Source: Legionella lansingensis (GTDB lineage Bacteria; Pseudomonadota; Gammaproteobacteria; Legionellales; Legionellaceae). Taken from it: a DNA stretch of 64,000 bases. The stretch spans positions 1,054,501 to 1,118,500 of the forward strand of contig NZ_LT906451.1 of NCBI RefSeq assembly GCF_900187355.1, written 5' to 3'. The position numbers and the translations under genes were made by a program. The notes below the pieces were generated by a model that was given only the letters and a program-made list of their open reading frames with translations, was not told the DNA's origin and made no database searches. This document shows, in pieces, positions 53,488 to 63,792 of the stretch. Numbering within the stretch: position 1 is the first letter of the stretch; each line of letters begins with the position of its first letter.

Positions 53488-53564
53488 TGGTGGCTATGGG
53501 TGGACTCGAACCACCGACCTCAGCATTATGAGTGCCGCGCTCTAACCGGCTGAGCTACATAGCC
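53488..53564 (-). tRNA. tRNA-Met (CAU), elongator
   Basis: The 77-nt gene folds as a standard cloverleaf: acceptor GGCTATG/CATAGCC, D stem GCTC/GAGC, anticodon loop CTCATAA with anticodon CAT, T arm GGTGGTTCGAGTCCACC, and encoded CCA. The GGCTAyG acceptor resembles elongator tRNA-Met. The other CAT-anticodon tRNA, tRNA-Ile2, usually has a GC-richer acceptor stem. Confidence 0.92.
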
Positions 53565-53755
53565 ACAAGAGGTCGTGATTTTGTCTCTTTAGACGTTTAA
53601 TGTCAATACTTACTTACTGATCATTAATATTTTTTACCTCTGAAACGACAAATTGAAAGCCTATAGGCAAGGCCCCTTGTTATCTCGATTAAGTTAAAGA
53701 TTGTTCTATTCGTGAATGACTGATCCGTGGTAACCATGTCCAGACTGATGATGGA

Positions 53756-53777
53756 TCCCGCGGTCGATGCCGCGGGA
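53756..53777. repeat. palindrome TCCCGCGG-N6-CCGCGGGA
   Basis: An 8-bp perfect GC-rich stem lies 34 bp downstream of the degQ stop. The same TCCCGCGG/CCGCGGGA arms occur at 42788-42808. It may help end the miaB-degQ transcript. Confidence 0.6.
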
Positions 53778-53810
53778 ATTCGAGTTCAGAGGCCGGGGGA
53801 TTACGATAAT

Positions 53811-55205
53811 CTATACAACCAACAAGTACAGTGCGCCAGGGCCGCGTAAAACCTGCAGCAATAATTGCTTGCTTTGCTGATGAGCGACTGTTTGTAAAGC
53901 TCTAACGCTGGGAGTAGGTTGCTTATTAGCACTAATGATAATATCACCAGGCCTTAAGCCAGCTCGCCAACCAGCACTAGTCTCTGCAGCCCCAGTAACT
54001 TGAACTCCCACCACATGACCATGCAGAGGAGAGTCTTGCTCAAAGTTTTTGAGTGCAAGTCCATAGAGGAAGGGATTACCAGCTTGCAGTTTTTGCTCAT
54101 GTTTTTTGACATCAGTCACTACTGCGCTTAATGTCATCTCTTTTCCATCGCGTTGGATAGTCAATTTTGCTTCGCTACCAACACGCAACAGTCCTATAGT
54201 GGATTTGACCTGAGTCGCTTGGGTGATTTTCGTGTCATTAATTTTGGTAATGATATCCCCAGGTTTCAAACCCGCTTTTTCTGCTGGTGAATCCTGATTC
54301 ACTTGCGCAATAATTGCTCCTTGAAAATCTTCTGGATAGCCCATGGCTTGAGCTAATTCAGGGGTGAGGTGTTGTACAAAAATACCCATTAAACCGCGAT
54401 GGATAGTACCATATTTAATTAATTGTTGAGCAACATCTTTTGCCATGTTAATTGGAATGGCAAAGCCAATGCCTACGTTACCACCGTAAGGTGAAATAAT
54501 CGCGGTGTTAATTCCTATTAATTCTCCTTTCGTATTAACTAAAGCACCGCCTGAATTTCCTGGATTAATTGCAGCATCGGTTTGAATAAAATTCTCAACA
54601 CCTTCAATGTTTAAATCACTGCGTTTGGTTGCGCTGATAATTCCAAACGTAGCGGTTTGGCTATTACCAAAGCTATTTAATCCAAAGGGATTACCAATGG
54701 CAACCACAAAATCACCTACCTCGGCGTTGTCGGAGTTACCAATAGGGAGGCTTTTTAAGTTTTTTGCGTCAATTTTTAATACAGCAATGTCTGTATCGCT
54801 ATCACCACCGATGAGTTTCGCTTTTAAACGACGACCATCATTTAAGGTAACAGTGATCAAGGAAGCATTACGCAGGACATGATCATTGGTGATAATTATC
54901 CCATTTTGTGGATCGACGATAACTCCTGAACCAATGCTTTGAAATTTTTTTGGTTTTTCAGGCAATTGTGGTTGTGGGTGGGAAGGTCTATCATTATCAT
55001 TGGCCTCATCGTCATCCTCTGCGCTAGGTACATAGCTAGGAATGTAGCCTTGAACAGCAATATTTACGATGGCCGGCATGGTGCTCTTGAGGATTGGTGC
55101 CCATGTACCCAAGGCCTTGGGTTCTTCTTGGGCAATTGCTGTAAAAGAAAAGATATTTAAAAGCAAGATTGCTAGAGTTATACGGATTGCATTAGTCATA
55201 GTCAT
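53811..55205 (-). CDS. degQ: periplasmic serine protease DegQ/DegP
   Basis: A 464-residue HtrA protease. It has a signal peptide (residues about 5-25), a trypsin-like domain with His in TNDHVLRN, Asp in DTDIAVLKI and Ser in GNSGGALV, and two PDZ domains (about residues 270-360 and 375-460). It degrades or refolds misfolded periplasmic proteins. The ATG at 55205 has GGAAA 8 nt upstream and overlaps the end of pgeF; the longer frame to 55304 would put 33 charged residues before the signal peptide. Last gene of the operon. Confidence 0.93.
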   Translation of the reverse strand: MTMTNAIRITLAILLLNIFSFTAIAQEEPKALGTWAPILKSTMPAIVNIAVQGYIPSYVPSAEDDDEANDNDRPSHPQPQLPEKPKKFQSIGSGVIVDPQNGIIITNDHVLRNASLITVTLNDGRRLKAKLIGGDSDTDIAVLKIDAKNLKSLPIGNSDNAEVGDFVVAIGNPFGLNSFGNSQTATFGIISATKRSDLNIEGVENFIQTDAAINPGNSGGALVNTKGELIGINTAIISPYGGNVGIGFAIPINMAKDVAQQLIKYGTIHRGLMGIFVQHLTPELAQAMGYPEDFQGAIIAQVNQDSPAEKAGLKPGDIITKINDTKITQATQVKSTIGLLRVGSEAKLTIQRDGKEMTLSAVVTDVKKHEQKLQAGNPFLYGLALKNFEQDSPLHGHVVGVQVTGAAETSAGWRAGLRPGDIIISANKQPTPSVRALQTVAHQQSKQLLLQVLRGPGALYLLVV

Positions 55206-55947
55206 ATTGTTTGTTTCCAAATGTTTCAGTAAACCAAATAAGTGTTGCCATTCTACCTGTTTGTGACTCTCTGCGATAGGAATAGAAGTCATTTTTTTGC
55301 TCAAATGTGCAGGAATTTGATTGATAAACAGCTGTAACGCCAGAGTAATTAAGAATTCGTTCCGCGAGTTTTGCTAGATTAGCATGCCATTTCTCACCGA
55401 TGGGACGGAACTCTTGCGTCGCAAAAGGATAGCGTTTTTGATAACTTTCCAATACCTCAGGACCGGTTTCATAACACGATTGGCAGATTGCTGGGCCAAT
55501 CCATGCCATCAGTTTATCAGGAGCGCTTTTAATGCGAGCTAGCGTATTTTCAACGATCCCGTTAACCAGCCCACGCCAGCCAGCATGAATCGCTGCAATC
55601 TCATTACCCTCCTGATTACAGAGTAAAATGGGTAGACAGTCCGCAGTCAATATGGCCAGAGGTTGACGTGCAGTTCTGGTAATAGCTGCATCTGCAACAC
55701 GATTATTGTCTTCTTCCGTCACAACACAAACATTACTGTGGATTTGCTCAAGCCAAGCGGGCTCTTGTGTCGTCCCTAACTCTTTTCTTAACTGCTGCCG
55801 ATTCAAGGAAACAGCATCTGGGTTATCACCAACATGAGCAGCTAGATTGTTGCTGTCAAAAGGTATTTTACTAAAGCCTGAATGTCGTAGAGTTGTAAAG
55901 GCCTTGACATTAGAAGGAGAAGGCCAGTTTGCATGGAGTTTAGTCAA
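55192..55947 (-). CDS. pgeF: YfiH-family purine nucleoside phosphorylase/polyphenol oxidase
   Basis: A 251-residue DUF152/YfiH protein. Metal-binding residues are in LTADCLPILL and AIHAGWRGLVNGI, and the C-terminal YSYRRE motif is present. Relatives have been described as purine nucleoside phosphorylases, laccases, or peptidoglycan editing factor (PgeF). The start is uncertain: TTG at 55947, overlapping the rluD stop, gives the usual length. Upstream in-frame ATGs lie inside rluD. Confidence 0.85.
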   Translation of the reverse strand: MTKLHANWPSPSNVKAFTTLRHSGFSKIPFDSNNLAAHVGDNPDAVSLNRQQLRKELGTTQEPAWLEQIHSNVCVVTEEDNNRVADAAITRTARQPLAILTADCLPILLCNQEGNEIAAIHAGWRGLVNGIVENTLARIKSAPDKLMAWIGPAICQSCYETGPEVLESYQKRYPFATQEFRPIGEKWHANLAKLAERILNYSGVTAVYQSNSCTFEQKNDFYSYRRESQTGRMATLIWFTETFGNKQYDYD

Positions 55948-56896
55948 GATATTTATCCAGGGTTTCAAGAAGAAAGCGAAAATCATCCGGTAAAGGTGCT
56001 GCAAATGTCAATTCTTCTTTGGATTTAGGGTGAGAAAATGACAAGGTAGCTGCATGCAATGCCTGACGTTTAAATCGCTGAAGGACTTCTCTTAGTTCCT
56101 CATTCGCTTGTGGAGGAAAACGCATCCGTCCACCGTATAATGGGTCGCCAACAACAGGGTGATTAATATAAGCCATATGTACCCGGATCTGATGCGTTCG
56201 ACCGGTTAATAGCTGAACATCAAGCAAAGTAAAATAGTGGTAATGTTTGCGGATGGAATAATGGGTTATAGCTTGCCGCCCTTGTTCGCAAACAGCCATT
56301 TTGAGGCGATTGCGAGGATGGCGACCAAAAAAAGTGTCAATTTCTCCCCCTGAGATGAGGTGTCCATTGACTAATGTGATATAACAGCGATGTATCTCAT
56401 GTGCCTGCATTTGCCTAATCAAATTCGTATGTGCCGGTAGCGTTTTGGCAATCACGAGCAGACCAGTGGTATCTTTATCTAGCCGATGAACAATACCTGC
56501 TCGTGGCAAATGGCCAAGTTGCGGAGCGTGATGTAATAGAGCATTCACAAGGGTATGTTCACGATTACCAGCACCAGGATGAACGACAAAACCTGCTGGT
56601 TTATTAATCACTAGGATTTCGTCATCTTCAAAAATACTATCTAGTGGGATGGCTTCTGGGAGGGAAGTCTCAGTGCCATTTTCGGGGAATTCCACATCTA
56701 TTTGGATTTCATCACCACCCAAGACTTTATCTTTAGGTTTACATGACTGTTGATTTAATGTGATAAGTCCCTGCTTTAGCCAATGGCTTAATTGCGAACG
56801 CGAGTAATCTGGGAATAATTGTGCGAGTACCACGTCAATTCGTTGTCCGTGATATTCGCGGGGTATGGTAACGCATTGCTTAATGGAATCGGTCAT
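55940..56896 (-). CDS. rluD: 23S rRNA pseudouridine synthase RluD
   Basis: A 318-residue synthase with an N-terminal S4 domain ([25 protein letters not shown]) and the catalytic [12 protein letters not shown] motif containing the active Asp. It modifies helix 69 of 23S rRNA. It overlaps miaB by 4 nt and pgeF by a few bases. Confidence 0.93.
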   Translation of the reverse strand: MTDSIKQCVTIPREYHGQRIDVVLAQLFPDYSRSQLSHWLKQGLITLNQQSCKPKDKVLGGDEIQIDVEFPENGTETSLPEAIPLDSIFEDDEILVINKPAGFVVHPGAGNREHTLVNALLHHAPQLGHLPRAGIVHRLDKDTTGLLVIAKTLPAHTNLIRQMQAHEIHRCYITLVNGHLISGGEIDTFFGRHPRNRLKMAVCEQGRQAITHYSIRKHYHYFTLLDVQLLTGRTHQIRVHMAYINHPVVGDPLYGGRMRFPPQANEELREVLQRFKRQALHAATLSFSHPKSKEELTFAAPLPDDFRFLLETLDKYLD

Positions 56897-58239
56897 GCCG
56901 TAATATGCTCGTCAATTGATCGTCCGCGCAAGGAATTGGGCAGAGCTTCACTAATGAGAACATTAACGAATTGACCTACTAACGTTGCAGGACCGTCAAA
57001 ATTAACAACGCGATTGCACTCCGTTCGTCCTGCCAACTGTTGCGGATTTTTTTTGGATGCGCCAGTAACAAGAATGCGTTGGTGACTTCCAACCATCGCT
57101 TGACTATAGTGAGAGGCCTGCAACAGTAGCCGATTCTGTAGAATCTGTAGTCTTTGCTTCTTTACTTCCATGGGGGTTTCATCGGCTAAATTAGCCGCTG
57201 GTGTTCCTGGACGAGGACTGTATATAAAACTAAAAGAGGTATCAAAGCCAATTTCATGGACAAGATTCATGGTTGCTTGAAAATCTTCGTCTGTCTCGCC
57301 AGGAAAGCCAACGATAATATCTGTTGATAGACGAATATCGGGGCGTACTTTGCGTAATTTGCGGATTTTCGATTTAAATTCCATTGCGGTATAGCCGCGC
57401 TTCATCATTGTAAGGATTTTATCTGAACCACTTTGTACTGGTAGATGTAGATGATTGGCGAGTTGTGGAACTTCAGCATAGGCATTGATCAAATTATCAG
57501 AGAAGGCCAGAGGATGAGATGTTGTAAAGCGAATACGACCGATGCCATCAATCGCTGCCAGATAATGAATGAGTAGTGCCAGATCAGCAATATCACCATT
57601 GTCCATAGCACCGCGATAATCGTTTACGTTTTGTCCAAGGAGATTAATTTCCCTTACCCCTTGCTTCGCGAGTTGGTAACACTCGGCTAAAACATCATCA
57701 AAAGGGCGGCTAATCTCTTCACCCCGGGTGTAGGGAACAACACAGTAACTGCAATATTTGCTGCAACCTTCCATGATAGAGACAAAGGCAACAGGTCCCT
57801 CAGCTCGTGGCGCAGGCAGATGATCAAATTTTTCAATTTCAGGAAAACTGATGTCAACAACGGGCTTTTTTGTGTACAAACGTTCGTTAAGCAAAGCAGG
57901 TAGACGATGAAGGGTTTGCGGACCGAAAACGAGATCCACAAAAGGAGCTCTCTTTATAATGTCGGCACCTTCTTGGCTAGCAACACAACCACCAACTCCA
58001 ATAACAACGTGAGGATTTTTCTGTTTGTATTCTCGCCATTGCCCGAGTTGAGAAAAGACCTTCTCTTGGGCTTTTTCGCGAATGGAGCAAGTGTTTAAAA
58101 GAATGACATCTGCCTCCTCAACATTGTCCGTTTTTTCCAGTCCATGGGACTGTAGCAGTACTTCTGCCATTTTGGATGAATCGTATTCATTCATCTGGCA
58201 GCCATTTGTTTTAATATAAAGTTTTTTTGCCATGTTCAT
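56893..58239 (-). CDS. miaB: tRNA-2-methylthio-N6-dimethylallyladenosine synthase
   Basis: A 448-residue radical-SAM methylthiotransferase acting on i6A37 of tRNAs. The N-terminal cluster cysteines are in [16 protein letters not shown] and GGCVAS. The radical-SAM cluster is in [12 protein letters not shown], and a TRAM domain ends the protein. ATGs at 58239 and 58233 are both possible. It is the first gene of miaB-rluD-pgeF-degQ, all overlapping or touching. Confidence 0.96.
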   Translation of the reverse strand: MNMAKKLYIKTNGCQMNEYDSSKMAEVLLQSHGLEKTDNVEEADVILLNTCSIREKAQEKVFSQLGQWREYKQKNPHVVIGVGGCVASQEGADIIKRAPFVDLVFGPQTLHRLPALLNERLYTKKPVVDISFPEIEKFDHLPAPRAEGPVAFVSIMEGCSKYCSYCVVPYTRGEEISRPFDDVLAECYQLAKQGVREINLLGQNVNDYRGAMDNGDIADLALLIHYLAAIDGIGRIRFTTSHPLAFSDNLINAYAEVPQLANHLHLPVQSGSDKILTMMKRGYTAMEFKSKIRKLRKVRPDIRLSTDIIVGFPGETDEDFQATMNLVHEIGFDTSFSFIYSPRPGTPAANLADETPMEVKKQRLQILQNRLLLQASHYSQAMVGSHQRILVTGASKKNPQQLAGRTECNRVVNFDGPATLVGQFVNVLISEALPNSLRGRSIDEHITA

Positions 58240-58314
58240 ATGTATGTTTCAAATAAGTCTATAATTTCGGTGCGATTGGAAAGTGTAGCTCGAACCGTGA
58301 TGAGAAACGTCGAA

Positions 58315-59625
58315 TTATACTTTCAACTCTTCCCGTTTATCCTCTACAGATTGACAATACGTTTCTCTAATCCGAGGTAAAATCAACAAGGAAACTAGCA
58401 TGCCAGCAGGTAACAAAGCTAAAGCAACATGATAGGCTTCTAACGGATAAACCCGGACTTTATCAACGATTTCTCCATGCCACATTCTATCAAGAATAAA
58501 ACCAATGATGGGTTGTGCTAAGGCAATACCTACCATATTCATCATATTCATGAAGCTTAAGCCAGTGGCAACATAGCGTTTACTGCACAGTTCCTTAGCA
58601 ATGGCAAAAGCAGGAAGAAAACCAGCAGAAAAAATGCCAAAGCTAAACAAAAGGATTTGCATAATCCAACCGGCCTCTATGTTAGCATAAATAAATAGCA
58701 AACTGGTGATTATGGCTCCGATACTGCCTATATACATTGGTGGTTTTCTTAGACCTATGCGATTTGAAAAAATTCCCCATATCGGACTGGCGATGGCCCA
58801 GCCTACAAAAACCAAGGAGATATAATTTGCGGCTGTTGCTTTTGCAATATGCATTTTATACATCAAAAAGGGAACTCCCCATAGGCCACAGAATACAGGT
58901 GTAGCCATATACATTAATCCACCATAAATAGCGACCAACCATAACTGCCGATTTTTGACAATAGTTAAAAGACTGGGAAGTAGAGGTTCTTCTTCAATAT
59001 TATGTTTTAGGGCTACTCGTTTATGAGGAGAATCTTTGGCAATGAGCATGATCAATAAGGCTAAGACGATTCCCACGGAGCCCATAATGATCATGCTTTT
59101 GCGCCAACCATAACCATCAATTAGTAAAGCCAAGGGTGTTTCCCCACCAATCGCACCTAGCATTCCTATTGTTACCATCATGCCTGTTAATAATGCAAAA
59201 CGTTGAGGAGGGAACCAATTAGCGGCCAGCTTCATTGAACCTACGGCAGCGAAGGCAGAGCCAAAGCCGATCATCAGACGAGCGATACAGGCCATAAAAA
59301 AGCTATTGGTTAAACCAAAGGCGATTGTACTAACAGCGCAGATCGTTGTTGCAATTGTTAATAGGCGTTGAGGGCCGAAGTAATCCATTAATACACCACC
59401 AGGCAATTGCATGGCTGCATAGGAGTAAAAATAAATACCTGATAAAATACCCAGAGTCTGGCTGGTAACTGCAAAATCACGCATCAATTCGGTGCTCATC
59501 ACACTTGGTGAGACCTGAAGCAAGCACTCATAAAAATAAAATAAACAACCTAATCCCCATACAATCCAGGGCAGAAACGATTGAAGGGAGGAATGATTCG
59601 GTGCCACTGAACTGCTGTAATCCAT
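58315..59625 (-). CDS. MFS transporter, Pht-like
   Basis: A 436-residue carrier with twelve membrane segments. The N-terminal YECLLQVSPSVMSTELMRDF and GILSGIYFYSYAAMQLPGGVLMDYFG blocks match the Pht family of Legionella, whose members import nutrients such as threonine or valine inside the vacuole. It is clearly related to the MFS at 12687-13949. Substrate unknown. It stands 75 bp upstream of miaB on the same strand. Confidence 0.84.
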   Translation of the reverse strand: MDYSSSVAPNHSSLQSFLPWIVWGLGCLFYFYECLLQVSPSVMSTELMRDFAVTSQTLGILSGIYFYSYAAMQLPGGVLMDYFGPQRLLTIATTICAVSTIAFGLTNSFFMACIARLMIGFGSAFAAVGSMKLAANWFPPQRFALLTGMMVTIGMLGAIGGETPLALLIDGYGWRKSMIIMGSVGIVLALLIMLIAKDSPHKRVALKHNIEEEPLLPSLLTIVKNRQLWLVAIYGGLMYMATPVFCGLWGVPFLMYKMHIAKATAANYISLVFVGWAIASPIWGIFSNRIGLRKPPMYIGSIGAIITSLLFIYANIEAGWIMQILLFSFGIFSAGFLPAFAIAKELCSKRYVATGLSFMNMMNMVGIALAQPIIGFILDRMWHGEIVDKVRVYPLEAYHVALALLPAGMLVSLLILPRIRETYCQSVEDKREELKV

Positions 59626-59850
59626 CGACGTCTTTACTCCTGTCTATTGATTGAACCACTCTGCACAATTATTACAACTTCAACGAGTTGTAACCTAGGG
59701 CGAAATTAAAAATACTATCACCCTGCCTACTATTTGTCTATTCTGTGTGCAGGTAAAAGATGTCCTGATGTTTTTTAAATGGATTCTTCCCAAGATGAAC
59801 TCTCTATTTTTCTTCGGAGAACAATAAGTTATGATGTTTTCTGATATTAT

Positions 59851-59995
59851 CTTACTCGATTTTCAAGTTTTTATTGTTTGACTTTTAGAACACCGAATTA
59901 CTGTGGCTTGACCACGGTATCCATAGTATATTGAAGATCGCTGGATACCGTGATCAGCCACGGTAATTCGGTTTTTTGATTTGGCAAATTTAAAA
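59851..59995. repeat. hairpin repeat, copy 1 (upstream of cioA)
   Basis: This copy shares about 140 bp with the copy after cioB. Its core (59892-59972) is a long imperfect inverted repeat starting ACCGAATTAC and ending GTAATTCGGT, with inner GACCACGGTATCCA/TGGATACCGTGATC arms. No coding capacity. The rest of the 418-bp gap between the MFS gene and cioA shows nothing else. Confidence 0.75.
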
Positions 59996-60043
59996 AATTT
60001 TAAGATCAATCTATTCATAAAAGCCTTCCAAAGGATGATCACT

Positions 60044-61408
60044 ATGATCGTAGAAATTCTATCTCGGGTACAATTTGCTTTTAGCATAGGATTCCACATT
60101 CTTTTTCCCACACTCAATTTAGGCCTGGCCATGTTTTTGGTCATTATGGAAGCGATGTGGCTTAAATCTCACAACCCAATTTATTTAAGAATTTGTCAAT
60201 TCTGGACCAAAATTTTTGCACTCACCTTTGGTATGGGGGTGGTCTCAGGAATTGTCTTGGCTTACCAAATAGGCACAAATTTTGGTCCGTTTATCGCTCA
60301 GTTTGGTAATGTTCTAGGTGCCTTATTTGCCTATGAAACCCTAACAGCCTTCTTTCTTGAGGCAGGATTCTTAGGTGTTATGCTTTTTGGTTGGAAGAAA
60401 GTACCCCCTGGGCTTCATTTTATAGCAACCTTGCTGGTTACTGTTGGAACGACCATTTCTGCCTTCTGGATTTTATCAGCAAATTCTTGGATGCAAACGC
60501 CTACGGGTTATGTTCTATTGAATGGGAAATATCTTGTTGCCAATTGGTGGGACGTCGTTTTTAATCCGTCTTTTATTCCACGCATGCTGCATATGATTTT
60601 GGCTTCATATACCACAACGTGTTTTGTCGTAGCTGCAGTTTCTAGTTACTTCTTGTTAAAACATAAACATGTTGATGTGGCTACTACCTGCTTATCTTTT
60701 GCTATGTGGGCAGCTCTGATTGTAGTCCCTATCCAAATTTATCTGGGAGATACTGTCGGTCTTACTGTTCATCGATACCAGCCATTAAAAACTGCAGCAA
60801 TGGAAGGTGTGTGGGAAACACAACGCGGCGCTCCTTTTTTAGTTTTCGCCTGGCCATCCCAGCAAGAACAGAAAAATCACTTCACTGTAGCTATACCCAA
60901 GTTAGGCAGTTTATTGAATACCCATGAGTTAGATGGGGAACTTCTCGGATTAAAATCTGTAGACAAGATGGATCAACCTTTGGTTGCCCCCGTCTTTTTT
61001 AGCTTTCGAATCATGGTAGGGATAGGGCTCTTGATGCTGGCTACTGCGTTAGTGGGCTTGCTCTTAAGGAGGCGAAAGGCCCTTTTTACCTCAAAGCGCT
61101 TTCATCAATTCTGTCTTTTTATGGCGCCACTGGGCTTTATTGCTAGCGTCTGTGGCTGGTTAACGGCTGAAATAGGCCGTCAGCCTTGGGTAGTATATAA
61201 CTTGATGAGAACGAAAGCTGCGGTTTCGGCCATTGGTGTTGAGGAAGTGATCATTTCCATGGTTCTTTTGATTTTGGCGTACGGGATTGTTTTTGGTTTT
61301 TATCTTTATTATTTGTTCAAAACCATCCGTCGTGCGCCTCTAGTCACTCATGATGTAGAACATCATATATTCCAATATATGACTGATACTCAGCGGGGGA
61401 AAAAATAA
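60044..61408 (+). CDS. cioA: cytochrome bd-type (CIO) ubiquinol oxidase subunit I
   Basis: A 454-residue subunit I. His18 (GFHILFPT) is the high-spin heme ligand position. The GRQPWVVYNLMRT motif belongs to the quinol-oxidising side, and the short Q-loop fits the cyanide-insensitive CIO class rather than long-loop CydA. It reduces oxygen to water with high affinity. The ATG at 60044 has AAAGG 9 nt upstream; the frame is open to 59981 but those codons lie near the repeat. It overlaps subunit II by one base. Confidence 0.92.
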   Translation: MIVEILSRVQFAFSIGFHILFPTLNLGLAMFLVIMEAMWLKSHNPIYLRICQFWTKIFALTFGMGVVSGIVLAYQIGTNFGPFIAQFGNVLGALFAYETLTAFFLEAGFLGVMLFGWKKVPPGLHFIATLLVTVGTTISAFWILSANSWMQTPTGYVLLNGKYLVANWWDVVFNPSFIPRMLHMILASYTTTCFVVAAVSSYFLLKHKHVDVATTCLSFAMWAALIVVPIQIYLGDTVGLTVHRYQPLKTAAMEGVWETQRGAPFLVFAWPSQQEQKNHFTVAIPKLGSLLNTHELDGELLGLKSVDKMDQPLVAPVFFSFRIMVGIGLLMLATALVGLLLRRRKALFTSKRFHQFCLFMAPLGFIASVCGWLTAEIGRQPWVVYNLMRTKAAVSAIGVEEVIISMVLLILAYGIVFGFYLYYLFKTIRRAPLVTHDVEHHIFQYMTDTQRGKK

Positions 61409-62397
61409 TGCTTCCTTTTGTCTTTGCGAGTTTATTGGCTTTTATAGTGATTATGTATGTCGTTCTGGATGGCTTTGATTTGGGCGTTGGTATCTTATTT
61501 CCTTTTACGGAAAGCGAGCGAGAACGCGATCAAATGATGAACTCAGTTGCTCCGGTCTGGGATGGTAATGAAACTTGGCTCGTCTTTGGTGGAGCGATGT
61601 TATATGGGGCTTTTCCAACTGTTTACGGCTTATTACTCCCTATTCTCTATATGCCTATTATGCTTATGCTCATTGCCTTAATCTTTAGGGGTGTTAGTTT
61701 TGAGTTTCGCTTTAAAGCGGAGCGAACCAAATATTTATGGAATTGGTCATTTGCAATCAGTTCCCTGGCTGCGACCTTTTTTCAAGGGGTGATATTAGGT
61801 GCTTTTGTTCAAGGCTTCCCAATAAATGAAGCATCCATGACTATTAATGAGGCAGATTGGTTAACCCCTTTTAGCTTACTTACAGGCATTGCTCTTATAT
61901 GCGGCTACGGTTTGCTTGGTGCTACCTGGATGTTCATGAAATGCGAAGGGCGATTACAAAGCAAAATGGCTCATTTAGCGAAAGGTTTGTTAGTGCTGGT
62001 CAGTATTTTTTTAGTTTTTGTCAGCATATGGACACCATTGCATAGTGAGGAAGTTTTTCAGCGTTGGTATAGCTTTCCTAATGTATTATTATTATCGCCC
62101 TTACCTCTTATTACAGCTTTGGTGATTGTGTTAACTTGGAGAAGTTTTGCAAGCAGCAATGAGGTTAAGCCTTTTCTTTATAGTATTGTAATCTTCTTAT
62201 GTTCTTATACGGGAATCGCTATTAGTGTCTATCCTTACTTGATTCCTCATCGGGTTGATATCTGGGAGGGGGCGGCTCCAAATTCTACCTTATTATTTAT
62301 TCTAGTGGGAGTGGTAATTATGTTGCCTCTTTTGCTCGCTTATACGGCTTACACGTATTATGTATTTCGTGGGAAATCACATGAAGGTTATCATTGA
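61408..62397 (+). CDS. cioB: cytochrome bd-type (CIO) ubiquinol oxidase subunit II
   Basis: A 329-residue subunit II with eight to nine membrane helices. Family blocks are VLDGFDLGVGILFPF, VWDGNETWLVFGGAMLYGAFP and FRGVSFEFRFK near the N-terminus. It pairs with subunit I, whose stop codon overlaps its start. No small CydX-like gene is seen after it; the downstream gap contains a hairpin repeat. Confidence 0.93.
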   Translation: MLPFVFASLLAFIVIMYVVLDGFDLGVGILFPFTESERERDQMMNSVAPVWDGNETWLVFGGAMLYGAFPTVYGLLLPILYMPIMLMLIALIFRGVSFEFRFKAERTKYLWNWSFAISSLAATFFQGVILGAFVQGFPINEASMTINEADWLTPFSLLTGIALICGYGLLGATWMFMKCEGRLQSKMAHLAKGLLVLVSIFLVFVSIWTPLHSEEVFQRWYSFPNVLLLSPLPLITALVIVLTWRSFASSNEVKPFLYSIVIFLCSYTGIAISVYPYLIPHRVDIWEGAAPNSTLLFILVGVVIMLPLLLAYTAYTYYVFRGKSHEGYH

Positions 62398-62439
62398 TGC
62401 ATAGATCCTAATATATGGTATCCTAGGCGCTGTTATTTA

Positions 62440-62595
62440 TTTAATACTCGATCTCCGAGTTTCTATTGCTTGACTTTAGAACACCGAATTACCATGGCTT
62501 GACCACGGTATCCATGGTTTACTGGAGATTGCTGTATACCGTGGTCAAGCCACGGTAATTTGTTTTTTGATTTTTCGGAATTAAAAATTTGTTAA
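62440..62595. repeat. hairpin repeat, copy 2 (downstream of cioB)
   Basis: This is the second copy of the repeat found before cioA, in the same orientation, with scattered substitutions. Core hairpin 62483-62563: ACCGAATTACCATGGC-type left arm and GCCACGGTAATTTGT right arm. The two copies bracket the cioAB operon, about 2.6 kb apart. Confidence 0.75.
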
Positions 62596-62620
62596 TTTAA
62601 GTGAGAGAGACAAGAAGCGT

Positions 62621-63790
62621 ATGCATACAGGGGCAGTTTTTTATACCATTTTTTTAATCTTTGCTGGAGCAGCTATATTTTCAACATTGGTGCTCTATAC
62701 CAAGCAGTCTCTACTCGTTGCATACATTTTATTAGGAGCTGCCTTAGGACCTTGGGGCTTAGGGCTCGTTGCTGATGTTAGTGTTGTCCAACAGGTAGGA
62801 GACGTTGGCATCGTATTTCTATTGTTCTTATTAGGCCTTCATTTGCAGCCGCAAAATTTAGTGCATATGTTACGAAAGATAACCTTGATTGCCGTTATCA
62901 GCTCAATATGCTTTGCTGTTCTTGCCTATTTAATAGGTCGCTGGTTTGGTTTGGAGAAAACCGAATCGTGGATTCTAGGGGCGGCCATGATGTTTTCAAG
63001 TACTATCATTGGCTTAAAACTGCTCCCTACAACGATCTTGCATCATCAACATACAGGTGAAGTGATGATCAGTGTGCTGTTAATGCAAGACGTGATTGCT
63101 ATTATCGTTCTCATTTTAATTAATGGTGTTCAGGGCGGGGGATTCTCCTGGAATGATTTACTCTTGGTTTGTCTTGCACTGCCAGCGCTTACTTTGTTCG
63201 GTTTTGCGGTAGAGCGTTATATTTTGGTGAGATTGTTAGCTCGTTTTGATCGTACCCAAGAGTACGTTTTTTTATTATCAATAGGTTGGTGTTTGGGAAT
63301 GTCAGTTCTTGCACAGAGATTAGGGTTGACGGAAGATATTGGTGCCTTCATAGCGGGTGTAACACTGGCTTCAAGTCCAATTTCACTTTATATTGCTGAA
63401 AGTCTGAAGCCTCTTCGTGACTTTTTTCTGGTAATGTTTTTCTTTGCAATTGGTGCGACGTTTAACTTTGGTTTTGCTGCCCAGGTGGTTATACCTGCTT
63501 TTATTCTAGCTGTTTTAATGTTGGTTATTAAGCCAATTCTCTTTAATTTACTTCTGAGTAAAGCCGGTGAAAAGAAACCCGTGGCGAGAGAAGTTGGTGT
63601 ACGATTAGGGCAAGCAAGTGAGTTCTCTTTGCTAGTAGCCAGTGTCTCCTTAAGTACCAAGCTGATTTCCGAAGTAGCGGCAAATCTGATACAAGCAACA
63701 ACAATCTTAACCTTTATCGTCTCTTCTTATTGGGTGGTGTTAAAATACCCAACACCAATAGCCTTGTCTGATAAAATGCGTAAGGATTAA
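62621..63790 (+). CDS. CPA2-family cation:proton antiporter
   Basis: A 389-residue membrane protein with about twelve helices, of the KefB/YbaL type monovalent cation:proton antiporter-2 family. Family blocks are LLVAYILLGAALGPWGLGLV, FLLFLLGLHLQPQNL, MMFSSTIIGLKLL, and LTEDIGAFIAGVTLA. The C-terminal RCK/TrkA-N domain of KefB is absent, so nucleotide or glutathione gating is not expected. It is followed 2 bp later by an AmpE-like gene on the same strand. Confidence 0.88.
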   Translation: MHTGAVFYTIFLIFAGAAIFSTLVLYTKQSLLVAYILLGAALGPWGLGLVADVSVVQQVGDVGIVFLLFLLGLHLQPQNLVHMLRKITLIAVISSICFAVLAYLIGRWFGLEKTESWILGAAMMFSSTIIGLKLLPTTILHHQHTGEVMISVLLMQDVIAIIVLILINGVQGGGFSWNDLLLVCLALPALTLFGFAVERYILVRLLARFDRTQEYVFLLSIGWCLGMSVLAQRLGLTEDIGAFIAGVTLASSPISLYIAESLKPLRDFFLVMFFFAIGATFNFGFAAQVVIPAFILAVLMLVIKPILFNLLLSKAGEKKPVAREVGVRLGQASEFSLLVASVSLSTKLISEVAANLIQATTILTFIVSSYWVVLKYPTPIALSDKMRKD

Positions 63791-63792
63791 AA

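Noticed and set aside
53488-53564. Reading the CAU tRNA as tRNA-Ile2
   Set aside because: The acceptor stem GGCTATG and overall sequence fit elongator tRNA-Met better; tRNA-Ile2 normally has a GC-rich acceptor.
59863-60144. Open frame of 93 codons on the minus strand across the hairpin repeat and the start of cioA
   Set aside because: It runs through the repeat and antisense to cioA, and its sequence looks like a chance frame.
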